Positions 33,263 to 43,602 are shown, counted from the stretch's first letter. The stretch is 64,000 nt of DNA from Pseudomonas guariconensis (GCF_900102675.1 NZ_FMYX01000004.1:124001-188000); one strand, 5' to 3'. The notes: a model not told the origin generated them from the sequence alone. Numbers and translations are program-made.

Positions 33263-35023
33263 ATGCATGCCATCAGTTTCATCCAGGATTTGGCCGTGAT
33301 CATGCTGGTCGCCGGGGTGGTTACCATTCTCTTCCACCGTTTCAAGCAGCCGGTGGTGCTGGGCTACATCGTCGCAGGCTTCATCATTGGGCCTCACACA
33401 CCACCCTTTGGCCTGATCCACGATGAGGACACCATCAAGACCCTGGCTGAGCTGGGGGTGATCTTCCTGATGTTCTGCCTGGGCCTGGAATTCAGCCTGC
33501 GCAAGCTGTTCAAGGTCGGCGCCACTGCGTTCATCGCCGCCTTCCTGGAAATCGTCCTGATGATCTGGATCGGTTTCGAGATCGGCCGCTGGTTCGGCTG
33601 GAGCACCATGGACTCGCTGTTCCTTGGGGCGATCCTGGCGATCTCCTCGACCACCATCATCGTCAAGGCGCTCAATGACCTGAAGATGAAGAACGAGCGC
33701 TTTGCCCAGCTGATCTTCGGCGTGCTGATCGTCGAGGATATCCTTGGCATCGGGATCATCGCCCTGTTGTCGGGTATCGCCGTCAGCGGCACGGTCAGTT
33801 CCGGCGAAGTGTTTTCCACGGTCGGCAAATTGTCGCTGTTCATGATCGTTGCACTGGTGATCGGCATCCTGCTGGTGCCAAGGCTGTTGGCCTATGTGGC
33901 GAGGTTCGAAAGCAACGAGATGCTCCTGATCACTGTACTGGGGCTGTGCTTCGGTTTTTGTCTGTTGGTGGTCAAGCTCGAATACAGCATGGTCCTGGGT
34001 GCGTTCCTGATCGGCGCGATCATGGCCGAATCCCGGCAGTTGCTGAAGATCGAGCGTCTGATCGAGCCCGTACGCGACCTGTTCAGCGCCATCTTCTTCG
34101 TTGCCATCGGCCTGATGATCGACCCGCGCGTGTTGCTCGACTACGCCTGGCCGATCGCAGTGATCACCCTGGCGGTGGTGCTGGGCAAAATGCTGTCGTG
34201 CGGCATGGGGGCATTCATCGCCGGCAATGATGGACGCACTTCGCTGCGTGTTGGCATGGGGCTTTCACAGATTGGCGAGTTTTCCTTCATCATCGCTGCC
34301 TTGGGCATGACCTTGCAGGTCACCAGCGATTTTCTTTATCCGGTGGCTGTGGCCGTGTCGGCCATCACCACTTTGCTCACGCCTTATCTGATTCGCGCTG
34401 CCGATCCGCTCTCGCTCAAGCTTGGCAAGGTGGTGCCCGGACGCCTGGCGCGGGTGCTGTCGTTATACGGGGAGTGGCTGCGCAGCATTCAGCCCCACGG
34501 CGAGGGTGCGATGGTCGCGGCGATGATCCGGCGTATCCTGATGCAGGTGGGCGTCAACCTGGCGCTGGTCATCGCGATTTTCTTTAGCGGTGGTTACTTT
34601 GCCGCGCGCATTGGCAACTGGTTGAGCGAATGGGTCAGCGATGTCAGCCAGCAGAAGGCGCTGATCTGGGGGGCCGCCTTGTTGTTGTCGCTGCCTTTCC
34701 TGATTGCCGCCTATCGCAAGCTCAAGGCGCTATCGATGCTGTTGGCGGAGATGAGCGTGAAGCCGGAGATGGCCGGACGGCACACTCAACGTGTCCGTCG
34801 GGTAATTGCCGAGGTGATTCCGTTGCTGTCGCTGCTGGTGATCTTCCTGCTGCTGTCGGCGCTTTCGGCGAGCATCCTGCCGACCAACGAGTTGCTGCTG
34901 GTCATCGCAATCGTGGCAGCGGTGGTGGTGGCCTTGCTGTGGCGATGGTTCATCCGGGTGCATACCCGCATGCAAATCGCCTTGCTGGAAACGCTGGAAA
35001 ACAACCGGGATCAAACCCATTGA
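33263..35023 (+). CDS. CPA2-family cation:proton antiporter
   Basis: This is a 586-aa membrane protein. Its many transmembrane helices begin with ISFIQDLAVIMLVAGVVTIL and carry the VLGYIVAGFIIGP motif and the LGLEFSLRKL block, both typical of KefB/NhaS-type CPA2 antiporters. EDILGIGIIAL near residue 157 is in the expected ion-binding helix. The C-terminal third adds further membrane segments and ends in a short charged tail; no TrkA-N (NAD-binding) domain is visible, unlike KefB. It probably exchanges Na+ or K+ for H+ at the inner membrane. The ATG at 33263 has AAAGGAG upstream. Confidence 0.85.
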   Translation: MHAISFIQDLAVIMLVAGVVTILFHRFKQPVVLGYIVAGFIIGPHTPPFGLIHDEDTIKTLAELGVIFLMFCLGLEFSLRKLFKVGATAFIAAFLEIVLMIWIGFEIGRWFGWSTMDSLFLGAILAISSTTIIVKALNDLKMKNERFAQLIFGVLIVEDILGIGIIALLSGIAVSGTVSSGEVFSTVGKLSLFMIVALVIGILLVPRLLAYVARFESNEMLLITVLGLCFGFCLLVVKLEYSMVLGAFLIGAIMAESRQLLKIERLIEPVRDLFSAIFFVAIGLMIDPRVLLDYAWPIAVITLAVVLGKMLSCGMGAFIAGNDGRTSLRVGMGLSQIGEFSFIIAALGMTLQVTSDFLYPVAVAVSAITTLLTPYLIRAADPLSLKLGKVVPGRLARVLSLYGEWLRSIQPHGEGAMVAAMIRRILMQVGVNLALVIAIFFSGGYFAARIGNWLSEWVSDVSQQKALIWGAALLLSLPFLIAAYRKLKALSMLLAEMSVKPEMAGRHTQRVRRVIAEVIPLLSLLVIFLLLSALSASILPTNELLLVIAIVAAVVVALLWRWFIRVHTRMQIALLETLENNRDQTH

Positions 35024-35084
35024 GCGTTTGTGCTCTCTGCGCAAGGCGACGTCGCAGTCCGAGGGGATGGAACGGTAACGCCGC

Positions 35085-35107
35085 CGCCAGGCGCAGAACG
35101 CCTGGCG
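35085..35107. terminator. Possible terminator after the antiporter gene
   Basis: A perfect 9-bp stem CGCCAGGCG / CGCCTGGCG with the loop CAGAA lies 61 bases after the stop. It lacks a T-run, so it may act as an RNA 3'-end stabiliser instead. Confidence 0.45.
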
Positions 35108-35195
35108 ATTCTACGTTGGGTGGTGGCTATGAGCCATCTCCTGGCGCAAGAAATTACATCGCACCGAGGTGCACGAGCTTTGCGGGAAGTACGGT

Positions 35196-35603
35196 TCAGC
35201 TTTCCAGCCAGACGTCCCGGACCCAGTGCCAGACGGTTTCCCAGTTATCTTCGCTGATCGCTTCTTCCTCGGCGTCCCACAGCACCACGGTGCCGTCTTC
35301 CTCGACACAGTAGTAGTTGTCCCCATCCTGGCACAGCGGGACCAGGTCGCGTGGCACGCCAGCATCCCAGGCGTTGGCGGCAACGTCTGGCAGGTAGGTG
35401 TGGGACTGGGGATCGGTGACGGTCACCGGCTCCAGGCTGCCGTACACCACGTCGCTGACCGTCAGCAGGAACTCACGCAGGCCGAACGGCATGTTGATCA
35501 GCAACTCTTCCTCGATTTCTACCAACAGGTCCTCGTCCGGCAATTCCAGTGGCACCGGCACGGGTTCATTGGCTTCACGGAGCTGATCGATCACTTCTTC
35601 CAC
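35196..35603 (-). CDS. SMI1/KNR4-like domain protein
   Basis: This is a 135-aa acidic protein with the SMI1/KNR4 (SUKH-like) pattern: EIEEELLINMPFGLREFLL, then PLCQDGDNYYCVEEDGTVVLWD and a C-terminal WETVWHWVRDVWLES. In bacteria this fold often serves as an immunity protein. No toxin partner is seen nearby, so a housekeeping or regulatory role is equally possible. It is preceded on the minus strand by the Tim44-domain gene and its terminator. Confidence 0.75.
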   Translation of the reverse strand: MEEVIDQLREANEPVPVPLELPDEDLLVEIEEELLINMPFGLREFLLTVSDVVYGSLEPVTVTDPQSHTYLPDVAANAWDAGVPRDLVPLCQDGDNYYCVEEDGTVVLWDAEEEAISEDNWETVWHWVRDVWLES

Positions 35604-35672
35604 GGCTTACATCCTCTGGCCTTGATGACAACGCTGCGGTTTATACCCTAGTAGCCCGCTGTGCCAAAAGCA

Positions 35673-35698
35673 AAAACCCCGGGCAAGCCCGGGGTTTT
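35673..35698 (-). terminator. Terminator of the Tim44-domain gene
   Basis: AAAACCCCGGGC and GCCCGGGGTTTT form a perfect 12-bp stem with an AA loop. It lies just beyond the Tim44-domain gene end at 35716, and is near-symmetric, so it can work on both strands. Confidence 0.92.
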
Positions 35699-35715
35699 GA
35701 GTGCAACGCGGTAGA

Positions 35716-36564
35716 TCAGCCGTTCTGGCGGATACCGGCGAGCAGCCAAGGCTGGTTTTCGCCCTGGGCGCGCTCCATGTGCCAGCTTTCGCTGAATGCT
35801 TCACCCTGGTCGAAGCGCGAGGTCTTCGATACACCATGGAAGGTCAGGGTGGCGACGGTCTTGTCGGCACGATCGTCGACACCTTCGAGCTGCACATCGA
35901 GGTTGTCGATGTAGGTGGACTGGAAGCCATCACCCAGGTCGGCACGCTCGCGCTTGAGGAACTCGAGCATCTGCGGGGTGACGAATTCGGCGATCTTGTC
36001 CATTTCGTTGGCATCCCAGTGCTGCTGCAGCGACATGAAGTGCGTGCGGGCAGCGGACAGGAAGCTTTGCTCGTTGAACCAGGCCGGAGCGTTGATGACC
36101 GGTGCGCCAGCAGCGGCCGAAGCGCCACCGAAGACCGACGGTTGGGCTGGCTGGGCATGGGTTTCACGCTGGTAGGGCGCATGGCCGGCACCGGCCATCT
36201 GCGGCTGCTGCTGGCGGCGGCGGGCGGCGATAAAGCGGAACACCAGGAAGGCGATCAGGCCCATGATCAGGAAGTCGAAGATCTGCATGCCCTGGAAGCC
36301 GTCGCCCATGAACATGGAGGCCAGCAGACCACCGGCGGCGATACCGGCCAGTGGGCCCAGCCAGCGCGAAGCACCGCTGGCGGCGGCCGGTGCACGGCCA
36401 GGAGCGGTTGGCGCGGCGGCAGGTGTGGTTGGCGCAGCCTGGCGGGTCTGGTGGATAGGCGCGGAGCCCGAGCTCTTGCCGCCGCCGAAACGCTTGGCGT
36501 TGGCATCCAGGCTCAGCGTCAGGCCGACGCACAGCGCCAGTACGATGCTAAGAAAACGTTGCAT
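35716..36564 (-). CDS. Tim44-like domain membrane protein
   Basis: This is a 282-aa protein with an N-terminal signal/anchor (QRFLSIVLALCVGLTLSLDA) and an Ala/Pro-rich linker (residues about 40-66). Two central membrane helices follow: ASRWLGPLAGIAAGGLLASM and FDFLIMGLIAFLVFRFIAAR. The C-terminal Tim44-like domain includes FLSAARTHFMSLQQHWDANEMD and ESWHMERAQGENQPWLLAGIR. Tim44 domains in bacteria are thought to bind membranes or sit near transport systems; the exact role is not known here. Confidence 0.8.
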   Translation of the reverse strand: MQRFLSIVLALCVGLTLSLDANAKRFGGGKSSGSAPIHQTRQAAPTTPAAAPTAPGRAPAAASGASRWLGPLAGIAAGGLLASMFMGDGFQGMQIFDFLIMGLIAFLVFRFIAARRRQQQPQMAGAGHAPYQRETHAQPAQPSVFGGASAAAGAPVINAPAWFNEQSFLSAARTHFMSLQQHWDANEMDKIAEFVTPQMLEFLKRERADLGDGFQSTYIDNLDVQLEGVDDRADKTVATLTFHGVSKTSRFDQGEAFSESWHMERAQGENQPWLLAGIRQNG

Positions 36565-36792
36565 AGATGGGATATCCCCTGTGGGTGGATTGCACGCGCG
36601 TCATGTTGCACATGTTGTAGGAGACATGACCAGCGCCATAATGTTTCCAGCTTTTGCCTGAATGGTCTGAGGCAAGACTGATTGCTGGATAGGACCATTC
36701 GTCAAGATCTGTAGGAGGCGGCAGCACTGAACCAGGGGAGCTGGCGAAGCCTGCGGTAGGCCCTACTCGCACGGGATCAGTGCCAGCGGGCC

Positions 36793-38976
36793 TCAGATCG
36801 CTTCCAGCTTGGCATACCCCAGCATCAACCACTTGCTGCCCTCGGCGAAGTTGACCTGCACCCGTGCCTGGGCACCAGAGCCTTCGAAGTTGAGGATCAC
36901 GCCTTCGCCAAACACTGCGTGTTGCACGCGCTGGCCAAGGTTGAACGCGGTCTGTGGGATGCTGGCATTGGCGAACAGGCTGCTCGCTTGGCTCTGGCTG
37001 CCACCGAAGGGACGGCTGACCGAGTTGGACAAGCGCACCTCTTGAACCAGGCCTGCCGGAATTTCCCGTACGAAACGTGACACTTTGTTATAGGTCTCGC
37101 TTCCATACAGACGGCGGGTTTCGGCGTAGGTCATGATCAGCTGGCGCATGGCCCGGGTGATGCCCACATAGGCCAGTCGGCGTTCTTCTTCCAGACGGCC
37201 GGGTTCTTCCAGGCTCATCTTGTGGGGGAACAGGCCTTCTTCCATGCCGACCAGGAACACATAGGGGAACTCTAATCCCTTAGCGCTGTGCAGCGTCATC
37301 AGCTGGATGCTGTCCTCGTGCTCGTCGGCTTGGGCATCGCCGGCCTCCAGGGAGGCGTGGCCGAGGAAGGCGGAGAGCGGCGATAGGTCGGCGTCGTCCT
37401 CGCTGGTCTCGAAGTTGCGCGCCGCGCTGACCAGTTCCTCAAGGTTTTCTACCCGAGCCTGGCCCTTTTCGCCTTTTTCTTCCTGGTGATAGAGGATCAG
37501 GCCGGACTGCTCGATGACAGTCTGGGTCATCAGGTGCAAGGGCATTTCCAGGACCTTGGCTGCGAGGTTTTCGATCAATTCGATGAACGCGCCCAAGGCA
37601 CTGGCGGCGCGGCCTTTGAGGGCCTTGGCCGCCAACAGCTGGCACATGGCCTCCCACATCGACAACTGGCTGTGCCGGGCATGTTCGCGGATCGCCTCGA
37701 CGGTCTTTTCGCCGATGCCGCGCGGTGGCACGTTGATTACCCGCTCCAGCGCGGCGTCGTTGCCGCGGCCTTCGAGCAGGCGCAGGTAGGCCATGGCGTT
37801 CTTGATCTCGGCGCGCTCGAAGAAGCGTTGGCCACCGTAGATCCGATAGGGAATGCGTTCGCGCAGCAAGGCTTCTTCGAGCACCCGCGACTGGGCGTTG
37901 GAGCGGTACAGGATGGCCACGTCGCTGCGGGCATTGCCCTGCTTGATGAAGCTCTCGATGGTCTCCACCACATAGCGCGCTTCGTCATGCTCGTTGTAGG
38001 CGGCATAGAGGGTCAGCGGCTCGCCTTCGCCCATGTCGGTCCACAGCTCTTTGCCCAGGCGCCCGCTGTTGTTGGCGATCAGGGCGTTGGCCGCCTTGAG
38101 GATACCGCCGGTGGAGCGGTAGTTCTGCTCAAGGCGAATCAGCTCGGCGTCGGGGAAGTCAGCGGTGTACTGATGGATGTTCTCGATCTTGGCGCCGCGC
38201 CAGCCGTAGATCGACTGGTCGTCGTCCCCCACCGCCATGAGGCTGCTGCCGCCTGCGGCAAGCAGGCGCAGCCAGGCGTACTGCACGGCGTTGGTATCCT
38301 GGAACTCGTCCACCAGCAGGTGGCGGAAGCGCCGCTGGTAGTGTTCGAGCAGTCCAGGGTGGTCGCGCCACAGGTCCAGGGCGCGAAGCAGCAATTCGGA
38401 AAAGTCGATGACCCCAGCGCGTTCGCAGGCCAGTTCGTAGGCCTCGTAGATGCTGCGCATGGTGCCCAGGAACAGATCGCCACCGGCCTGGATATGCTGT
38501 GGACGCAGACCTTCGTCCTTCTGGCCGTTGATGAACCATTGGGCCTGGCGGGCGGGCCAGCGCTGCTCGTCGAGGCCGAGCTCGCGGATCACCCGCTTGA
38601 TCAGGCGCTGCTGATCATCGCTGTCCAGAATCTGGAAATTCTGCACCAGCCGAGCTTCCTGCCAGTGAGCGCGCAGCAGGCGGTGCGCCAGGCCGTGGAA
38701 GGTCCCCACCCACATGCCGGCCGGATTGATGCCCAGCAGTTGCTCGATCCGCTGGCGCATTTCGGCCGCCGCCTTGTTGGTGAAGGTCACCGACAGGATA
38801 GAGTGAGGGGAGGCCTGTTCGACCTGGATCAGCCAGGCGATACGGTGCACCAGCACGCGGGTCTTGCCCGAGCCAGCACCGGCCAGCACCAATTGACGCC
38901 CCAGCGGGGCCGCTACGGCCTGGCGTTGGGCATCGTTGAGGGAGTTCAGCAGGAGGGAGAGGTCATCATTGCGCAT
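36793..38976 (-). CDS. uvrD: DNA helicase II UvrD
   Basis: UvrD is the superfamily-1 3'-5' helicase of nucleotide-excision and mismatch repair. The 727-aa length is standard. It shows the Q-motif LNDAQRQAVAAPLGR and Walker A VLAGAGSGKTRVLVHR near residues 30-44. It also has Walker B LLVDEFQDTNAVQYAW and motif III GDDDQSIYGWRGA. Motif VI (TRAMRQLIMTYAETR) and a C-terminal Tudor-like segment are also seen. It starts directly at MRNDDLSLLLNSLNDAQR. Confidence 0.97.
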   Translation of the reverse strand: MRNDDLSLLLNSLNDAQRQAVAAPLGRQLVLAGAGSGKTRVLVHRIAWLIQVEQASPHSILSVTFTNKAAAEMRQRIEQLLGINPAGMWVGTFHGLAHRLLRAHWQEARLVQNFQILDSDDQQRLIKRVIRELGLDEQRWPARQAQWFINGQKDEGLRPQHIQAGGDLFLGTMRSIYEAYELACERAGVIDFSELLLRALDLWRDHPGLLEHYQRRFRHLLVDEFQDTNAVQYAWLRLLAAGGSSLMAVGDDDQSIYGWRGAKIENIHQYTADFPDAELIRLEQNYRSTGGILKAANALIANNSGRLGKELWTDMGEGEPLTLYAAYNEHDEARYVVETIESFIKQGNARSDVAILYRSNAQSRVLEEALLRERIPYRIYGGQRFFERAEIKNAMAYLRLLEGRGNDAALERVINVPPRGIGEKTVEAIREHARHSQLSMWEAMCQLLAAKALKGRAASALGAFIELIENLAAKVLEMPLHLMTQTVIEQSGLILYHQEEKGEKGQARVENLEELVSAARNFETSEDDADLSPLSAFLGHASLEAGDAQADEHEDSIQLMTLHSAKGLEFPYVFLVGMEEGLFPHKMSLEEPGRLEEERRLAYVGITRAMRQLIMTYAETRRLYGSETYNKVSRFVREIPAGLVQEVRLSNSVSRPFGGSQSQASSLFANASIPQTAFNLGQRVQHAVFGEGVILNFEGSGAQARVQVNFAEGSKWLMLGYAKLEAI

Positions 38977-39216
38977 CTGGCCATTCTAGGGCCGCGCAGG
39001 GGGCAGGGGCAAACGGCCCCCGGAGAAATCTTGCAGGCGGTGCCAGGCCGTTCATCGGCGGCCTGGGCAGAGGCCTGTTCTTGAGCGGTCTGAGTAAACG
39101 GCCGCCGGTATTTTTGAAAACATGACGTAGAGCAGTTTGGCCCAGGCCATGGCTTGTGTATGCTCGCTGCACTTTTGCGGTCTGCCAATACAAGAACACA
39201 ACAAGAACACGACCCT

Positions 39217-42093
39217 ATGACCCAGGATTTCGCGGCGATCGGAGCATCGCCGGAGACGGCAAGGAGTGTGCGCAGGCAATTTGCGACCCAGCTCTGCATC
39301 GAGCGTACCCGTCTTCTCTATCAGGGCTCATTGCTGCCCACCCTGCTGATGCTGATCAACGGCCTGCTGTGCGCCTGGCTGTTGTGGAGCCCTGAGCGCT
39401 ATCTGCTGGTCAGTGTATGGCTGGCCTGGCTGTTGGCGCTGGTGGCCCTGCGGGTGATCCAGGTCGCGGCCTTCGATGCGGCCACGCCAGCGCGTCAAGC
39501 CAAGGCGTCCTGGCAGCACATGTTCCTGTCCGGCTCGGCCTTCAGCGGCCTGACCTTGGCCTGTGCGGCGATCGCCTTGGTGCCGGTGGACGATTTCGTG
39601 CAGCAGGCCTGGGTGTTCGGACTGTTGGGGGCGGCGGCGTTGTCGGCCAGTGTCGCCTATGCCGTGAGCCTGCCGGCGTTTCTCAGTTTCGCCTTGCCCT
39701 GCCTGTTGCCGCCCATTGTGTTCCTGTTCTACTTCGATGCCGGTGCGCAGCGCGGCTGGGGCTGGCTCGGCCTGATCCTGCTGGGGGCGCTGATGGTGGT
39801 GGCCTGGCAGGTTAACCGCTTGCTCGAGCGCAGCCTGTTGCGCCGTTTCCAGAACCAGGCGTTGATCGAACACCTGCAGAGCGCCCAGCACCGTGGTGAG
39901 CAACTGAACCAGGCGTTGCTGGTCGAGGTGCGGCAGCGTCGTCATGCCGAAGACCAACTGCGCCAGGCCCAGGCTGGGCTCGAGCAGCGAGTGCTTCAAC
40001 GCAGCCATGAGCTGGACCTGGCCAACCAGGCCCTGGGCAAGAGCGAGCAGCGCCTGGCCCTGGCGCTTGAGGCCAGCGAGTTGGGGTTGTGGGATTGGAA
40101 CCTGCTCACCGACGAAGTGCATCACACGCAGCTGTACGCCTTGTTCGGCCTGGACCCGGAGCAGGTCCGCTCGGTCCGCGCCGACCTAAAGCCGCGCCTG
40201 CACCCGGACGATCTGCCGTTGCTGCGCAGGACATTGGTCGAACACCTCAAAGGCCGTACCGAGGACTACCGGGTCGAATACCGCATCCGGCATACCCAGG
40301 GGAATTGGCGCTGGATCGAAGACCGAGGCCGTGCCGTGGAACACGCCGCCGACGGCCGAGTCCTGCGCATGCTCGGCACACGGCGTGACATCACCGCGCA
40401 AAAGGAGCAGGAAGAACAGCAGCGTCTGGCGGCCACGGTGTTCGAAGCGGCCAGTGAAGGGATCGCGATCCTGGATGCGGGCTTCCAACTGCTGGCCGTC
40501 AACCAGGCCTTTTGCCAAATCACTGGCTTCGACCGGGAAGAGCTATTGCAGCGCAATGCCCTGGAGTTGCCCTGCAGCCGGGACGCCAGGCGTCACAGCC
40601 AGGCGATCGGCCAGGCGCTGGAGCAGCAGGGGCGCTGGCAGGGCGAGCTGGTCGAGGCGCGACGCAACGGCGAACTGTACCCCCAGTGGTTGCAGCTCAA
40701 TGGCGTGCGTGACGCGCGGGGCAACATCAGCAATATCGTAGGCTTCTTCACCGACCTGTCGGCCCGACGGGAGTCGGAGGAGCGCCTGCGCTACCTGGCC
40801 CACTACGACGACCTCACCGGGCTGGCCAACCGCGCCCTGTTCCGCCTGCGTTTGCATGAGGCCGGGCAACGGGTTCGGGTGAACGGGCGCAGCCTGGCGT
40901 TGCTGCACATCGACTTGGACCGCTTCAAGCTGCTCAACGAAAGCTTGGGCCACGAACTGGCCGACCAGCTGTTGAAGAAAATGGCCCTGCGCATCGCCAA
41001 TGCGGTACCTGAAGCAGACACCGTCGCGCGCTTGTCTGGCGATGAGTTCGTCGTGCTGTTCGATGGCTACAGCAACCTTTCCAGCCTGGTGCGAGTGACG
41101 ACCCGCCTGCTCGACAAGTTGCGCGTCCCGCAACGTCTGGGTGGGCATGAGCTGGTGATCAGTGCCTCGGTCGGCATCAGCGTGTTGTCGGACCCCAGTT
41201 TCGACCTCAACGCATTGCTCAGCCAGGCGGACATGGCCAAGCAGCATGCCAAGCATCTGGGCGGCGACAACTTCCAGTTCTATACCGAAAGCCTGCGCGC
41301 CAGCACCCTGGAGCGCCTGCAGCTGGAAAACCACTTGCGCAAAGCCATCGACGAAGGCCAATTGCTGGTCTACTACCAACCCAAGCTTTGCCTGCGCAGC
41401 GGCCGCCTGCTCGCCGCCGAAGCGTTGGTGCGCTGGCAGCATCCGCAGTGGGGCATGGTGCCGCCGGGCGACTTCATCGGCCTTGCCGAAGAAACCGGAC
41501 TGATCGGGCCGATGGGCGAGTTCGTGCTGCGCGAAGCGTGCTGGCAGGCTTTTGAATGGCGGCGTCAGGGCATGAGCGTGCGGGTTTCGGTGAACCTCTC
41601 CGGCTATCAACTACGCCAAGGCAAGATCGTCAGCCTGGTGCGTCAGGTGCTGGCGGAAACGGGCCTTGCGCCGCAGTTGCTGGAGCTGGAACTGACCGAG
41701 AGCCAATTGCTGGACAGCGTCGAGCACATCATCTCGACGTTCCAGCAACTGCACCAGCTGGGGGTCAAGTTGGCGATCGACGACTTCGGTACCGGCTACT
41801 CCTCGCTGAGCTATCTCAAGCGCTTCCCGGTGGACTACGTGAAGATCGACCAGGCGTTCATTCGCGGTCTGCAGGAGGGCAGCCAGGATGCGGCGATCAT
41901 CCGCGCGATCATCGCCATGGCCAAGAGTCTGGGCTTGAAGGTCGTGGCTGAAGGGGTGGAAACCCAGGAGCAGCTTGCCTTCCTGCATGATCACGGGTGT
42001 GACGAGGCGCAGGGGTATCTGATCAGCAGGCCGCTGGATGCCCAGGCGTTCAAGGCTTTGCTGGATAAATCCCCGAGCATCCTGATGAGCTGA
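39217..42093 (+). CDS. Membrane PAS-GGDEF-EAL cyclic-di-GMP signalling protein
   Basis: This is a 958-aa multidomain protein. The N-terminal region has about six membrane helices (residues about 30-210). A charged helical (coiled-coil) segment and two PAS domains follow, the first at LALEASELGLWDWNLLTDEV and the second at EGIAILDAGFQLLAVNQAF. The GGDEF domain has SGDEF in place of GGDEF, which is often still active. The EAL domain has AAEALVRWQHPQW, the metal motif DDFGTGYSSLSYLKRFP and ETQEQ. Thus it likely degrades cyclic-di-GMP, with possible residual cyclase or GTP-sensing function. The ATG at 39217 begins MTQDFAAIG. It converges with zwf, the stops lying 6 bases apart. Confidence 0.9.
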   Translation: MTQDFAAIGASPETARSVRRQFATQLCIERTRLLYQGSLLPTLLMLINGLLCAWLLWSPERYLLVSVWLAWLLALVALRVIQVAAFDAATPARQAKASWQHMFLSGSAFSGLTLACAAIALVPVDDFVQQAWVFGLLGAAALSASVAYAVSLPAFLSFALPCLLPPIVFLFYFDAGAQRGWGWLGLILLGALMVVAWQVNRLLERSLLRRFQNQALIEHLQSAQHRGEQLNQALLVEVRQRRHAEDQLRQAQAGLEQRVLQRSHELDLANQALGKSEQRLALALEASELGLWDWNLLTDEVHHTQLYALFGLDPEQVRSVRADLKPRLHPDDLPLLRRTLVEHLKGRTEDYRVEYRIRHTQGNWRWIEDRGRAVEHAADGRVLRMLGTRRDITAQKEQEEQQRLAATVFEAASEGIAILDAGFQLLAVNQAFCQITGFDREELLQRNALELPCSRDARRHSQAIGQALEQQGRWQGELVEARRNGELYPQWLQLNGVRDARGNISNIVGFFTDLSARRESEERLRYLAHYDDLTGLANRALFRLRLHEAGQRVRVNGRSLALLHIDLDRFKLLNESLGHELADQLLKKMALRIANAVPEADTVARLSGDEFVVLFDGYSNLSSLVRVTTRLLDKLRVPQRLGGHELVISASVGISVLSDPSFDLNALLSQADMAKQHAKHLGGDNFQFYTESLRASTLERLQLENHLRKAIDEGQLLVYYQPKLCLRSGRLLAAEALVRWQHPQWGMVPPGDFIGLAEETGLIGPMGEFVLREACWQAFEWRRQGMSVRVSVNLSGYQLRQGKIVSLVRQVLAETGLAPQLLELELTESQLLDSVEHIISTFQQLHQLGVKLAIDDFGTGYSSLSYLKRFPVDYVKIDQAFIRGLQEGSQDAAIIRAIIAMAKSLGLKVVAEGVETQEQLAFLHDHGCDEAQGYLISRPLDAQAFKALLDKSPSILMS

Positions 42094-42099
42094 TCGATT

Positions 42100-43542
42100 T
42101 CAGCTGTGCCAATGCCGGCCCTGATGGGCCAGCAGGCTGTTGGCCTGCTCCGGGCCGTTGCTGCCGGCAGGGTAGGGGCGAGGCGCCTGGAAGTGCTCTT
42201 CCCAGCCTTGCAGGATCGGATCGATCCAGGCCCAGGCGGCTTCGACCTCATCGCGACGCATGAACAAGGTCGAATCGCCCGCGAGCACATCCAGCAGCAG
42301 CCGCTCGTAGGCTTCCCAGCGACGGGTCTGGCCGAACACTTGAGCCAGGTTCAGGTCCAGCTCCACCGGCTCCAGACGCATGCCTTTGCCCGGGCTCTTG
42401 GTCATCATGCGCAGGCTGATGCGTTCATCGGGTTGCAGCTGGATCAGCAACTGGTTGACCTGCCCGCCACTGAATAGCTCATGGGGCACCGGTTTGAACT
42501 GGATGACGATCTGCGAGGAGCGTCGTGCCATGCGTTTGCCGGTACGCAAGTAGAAGGGCACGCCAGCCCAGCGCCAGTTATCGATGTGCGCCTGGACCGC
42601 GACGAAGGTCTCGGTGTCGCTGTCATTGTCCACGTCCTTTTCGAAGTAGTAGGCCGGCACTTCCTGGCCGCCGATCCGGCCGGCGCCGTATTGCCCGCGC
42701 ACGGTCTTGTCCTGCACATCCTGACCGGTGATCGGTTTGAGGGCACGCAGGATCTTCACTTTCTCGTCACGCACCGCTTCGGCTTCGAACTGTGCCGGCG
42801 GCTCCATGGCCACCAGGCACAGAAGCTGAAGCAGGTGGTTCTGCAGCATGTCACGGGTTGCGCCTGCGCGGTCGTAGTAGGCGCCGCGGTTCTCCACGCC
42901 CAATGTCTCGCAGACGCTGATCTGCACGTGGTCGACCTGGCCATTGCGCCAGACCGGCTCTAAGAGGGCGTTGGCAAAACGTAGCGCCATGAGGTTCTGC
43001 ACGGTCTCCTTGCCCAAGTAGTGATCGATGCGAAACACCTGGGACTCGTCGAACACCGCGCCGATCGCTTCGTTGATGGCCGTGGCTGACTCAAGGGAGT
43101 GGCCGATGGGTTTTTCCAGCACGATACGCGCCTCGCTGTCGGCAAGGCCTGCGATGCGCAGATGGTTGGCGATGGGCACGAACAGGTTGGGTGCGGTCGC
43201 CAGGTAGTAGATGCGCGCCAAGCCGCCAGGCTCGCCCAGGTAGCGTGCCAGGCGAACGAAATCAGCGCTTTGCGAGGCATCCATGGCGAAGTAGTCCAGA
43301 CGTGCGCAAAAACGTCGCCAGACCTCTTCGTCGAAATCCTGCCGGGCGATCTGCGCCCTGCAATTGCGTTCAGCGAGCTTGAGGTATTCATCCCGGGGCA
43401 GGTTGCGCCGCGCCAGGGCGATGATCCTCACGGCATTGTGCAGGCGGGCCTCGCGGTACAGGTGGTAGAGCGCCGGCAGTAGTTTGTGCAGGGCCAGATC
43501 GCCCGTACCGCCGAAGACCAGGATGTCGCAAGGAATAGTCAA
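42100..43542 (-). CDS. zwf: Glucose-6-phosphate 1-dehydrogenase
   Basis: This enzyme oxidises glucose-6-phosphate to 6-phosphogluconolactone with NAD(P)+, feeding the Entner-Doudoroff and pentose-phosphate routes. It has the cofactor motif [19 protein letters not shown] near residues 6-24, the substrate motif [19 protein letters not shown] near 170 and a C-terminal [16 protein letters not shown]. The TTG at 43542 is the preferred start (480 aa), since GGAG lies 9 bases upstream; an ATG at 43560 is also in frame. P. putida has three zwf genes, and this one, beside an RpiR-type regulator, is the zwfC-type copy. It is divergent from the regulator. Confidence 0.92.
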   Translation of the reverse strand: MTIPCDILVFGGTGDLALHKLLPALYHLYREARLHNAVRIIALARRNLPRDEYLKLAERNCRAQIARQDFDEEVWRRFCARLDYFAMDASQSADFVRLARYLGEPGGLARIYYLATAPNLFVPIANHLRIAGLADSEARIVLEKPIGHSLESATAINEAIGAVFDESQVFRIDHYLGKETVQNLMALRFANALLEPVWRNGQVDHVQISVCETLGVENRGAYYDRAGATRDMLQNHLLQLLCLVAMEPPAQFEAEAVRDEKVKILRALKPITGQDVQDKTVRGQYGAGRIGGQEVPAYYFEKDVDNDSDTETFVAVQAHIDNWRWAGVPFYLRTGKRMARRSSQIVIQFKPVPHELFSGGQVNQLLIQLQPDERISLRMMTKSPGKGMRLEPVELDLNLAQVFGQTRRWEAYERLLLDVLAGDSTLFMRRDEVEAAWAWIDPILQGWEEHFQAPRPYPAGSNGPEQANSLLAHQGRHWHS

Positions 43543-43587
43543 AACCACCACTCTCCACATTGGTTTAGCTGGGCGGGTCGCTGGTCA

Positions 43588-43602
43588 TGTAGTATAACTA
43601 CA
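43588..43602. promoter_or_regulatory. Operator palindrome between zwf and the RpiR-type gene
   Basis: TGTAGT-ATA-ACTACA has perfect 6-bp arms and a 3-base centre. It lies 46 bases from zwf and 45 from the regulator. It resembles the TTGT...ACAA type of operator bound by HexR, a member of the same RpiR family, and is a likely site for autoregulation. Confidence 0.65.

Noticed and set aside
37486..39084. 532-codon plus-strand frame opposite uvrD
   Set aside because: The real gene is uvrD on the minus strand with all helicase motifs; the opposite frame is a shadow.
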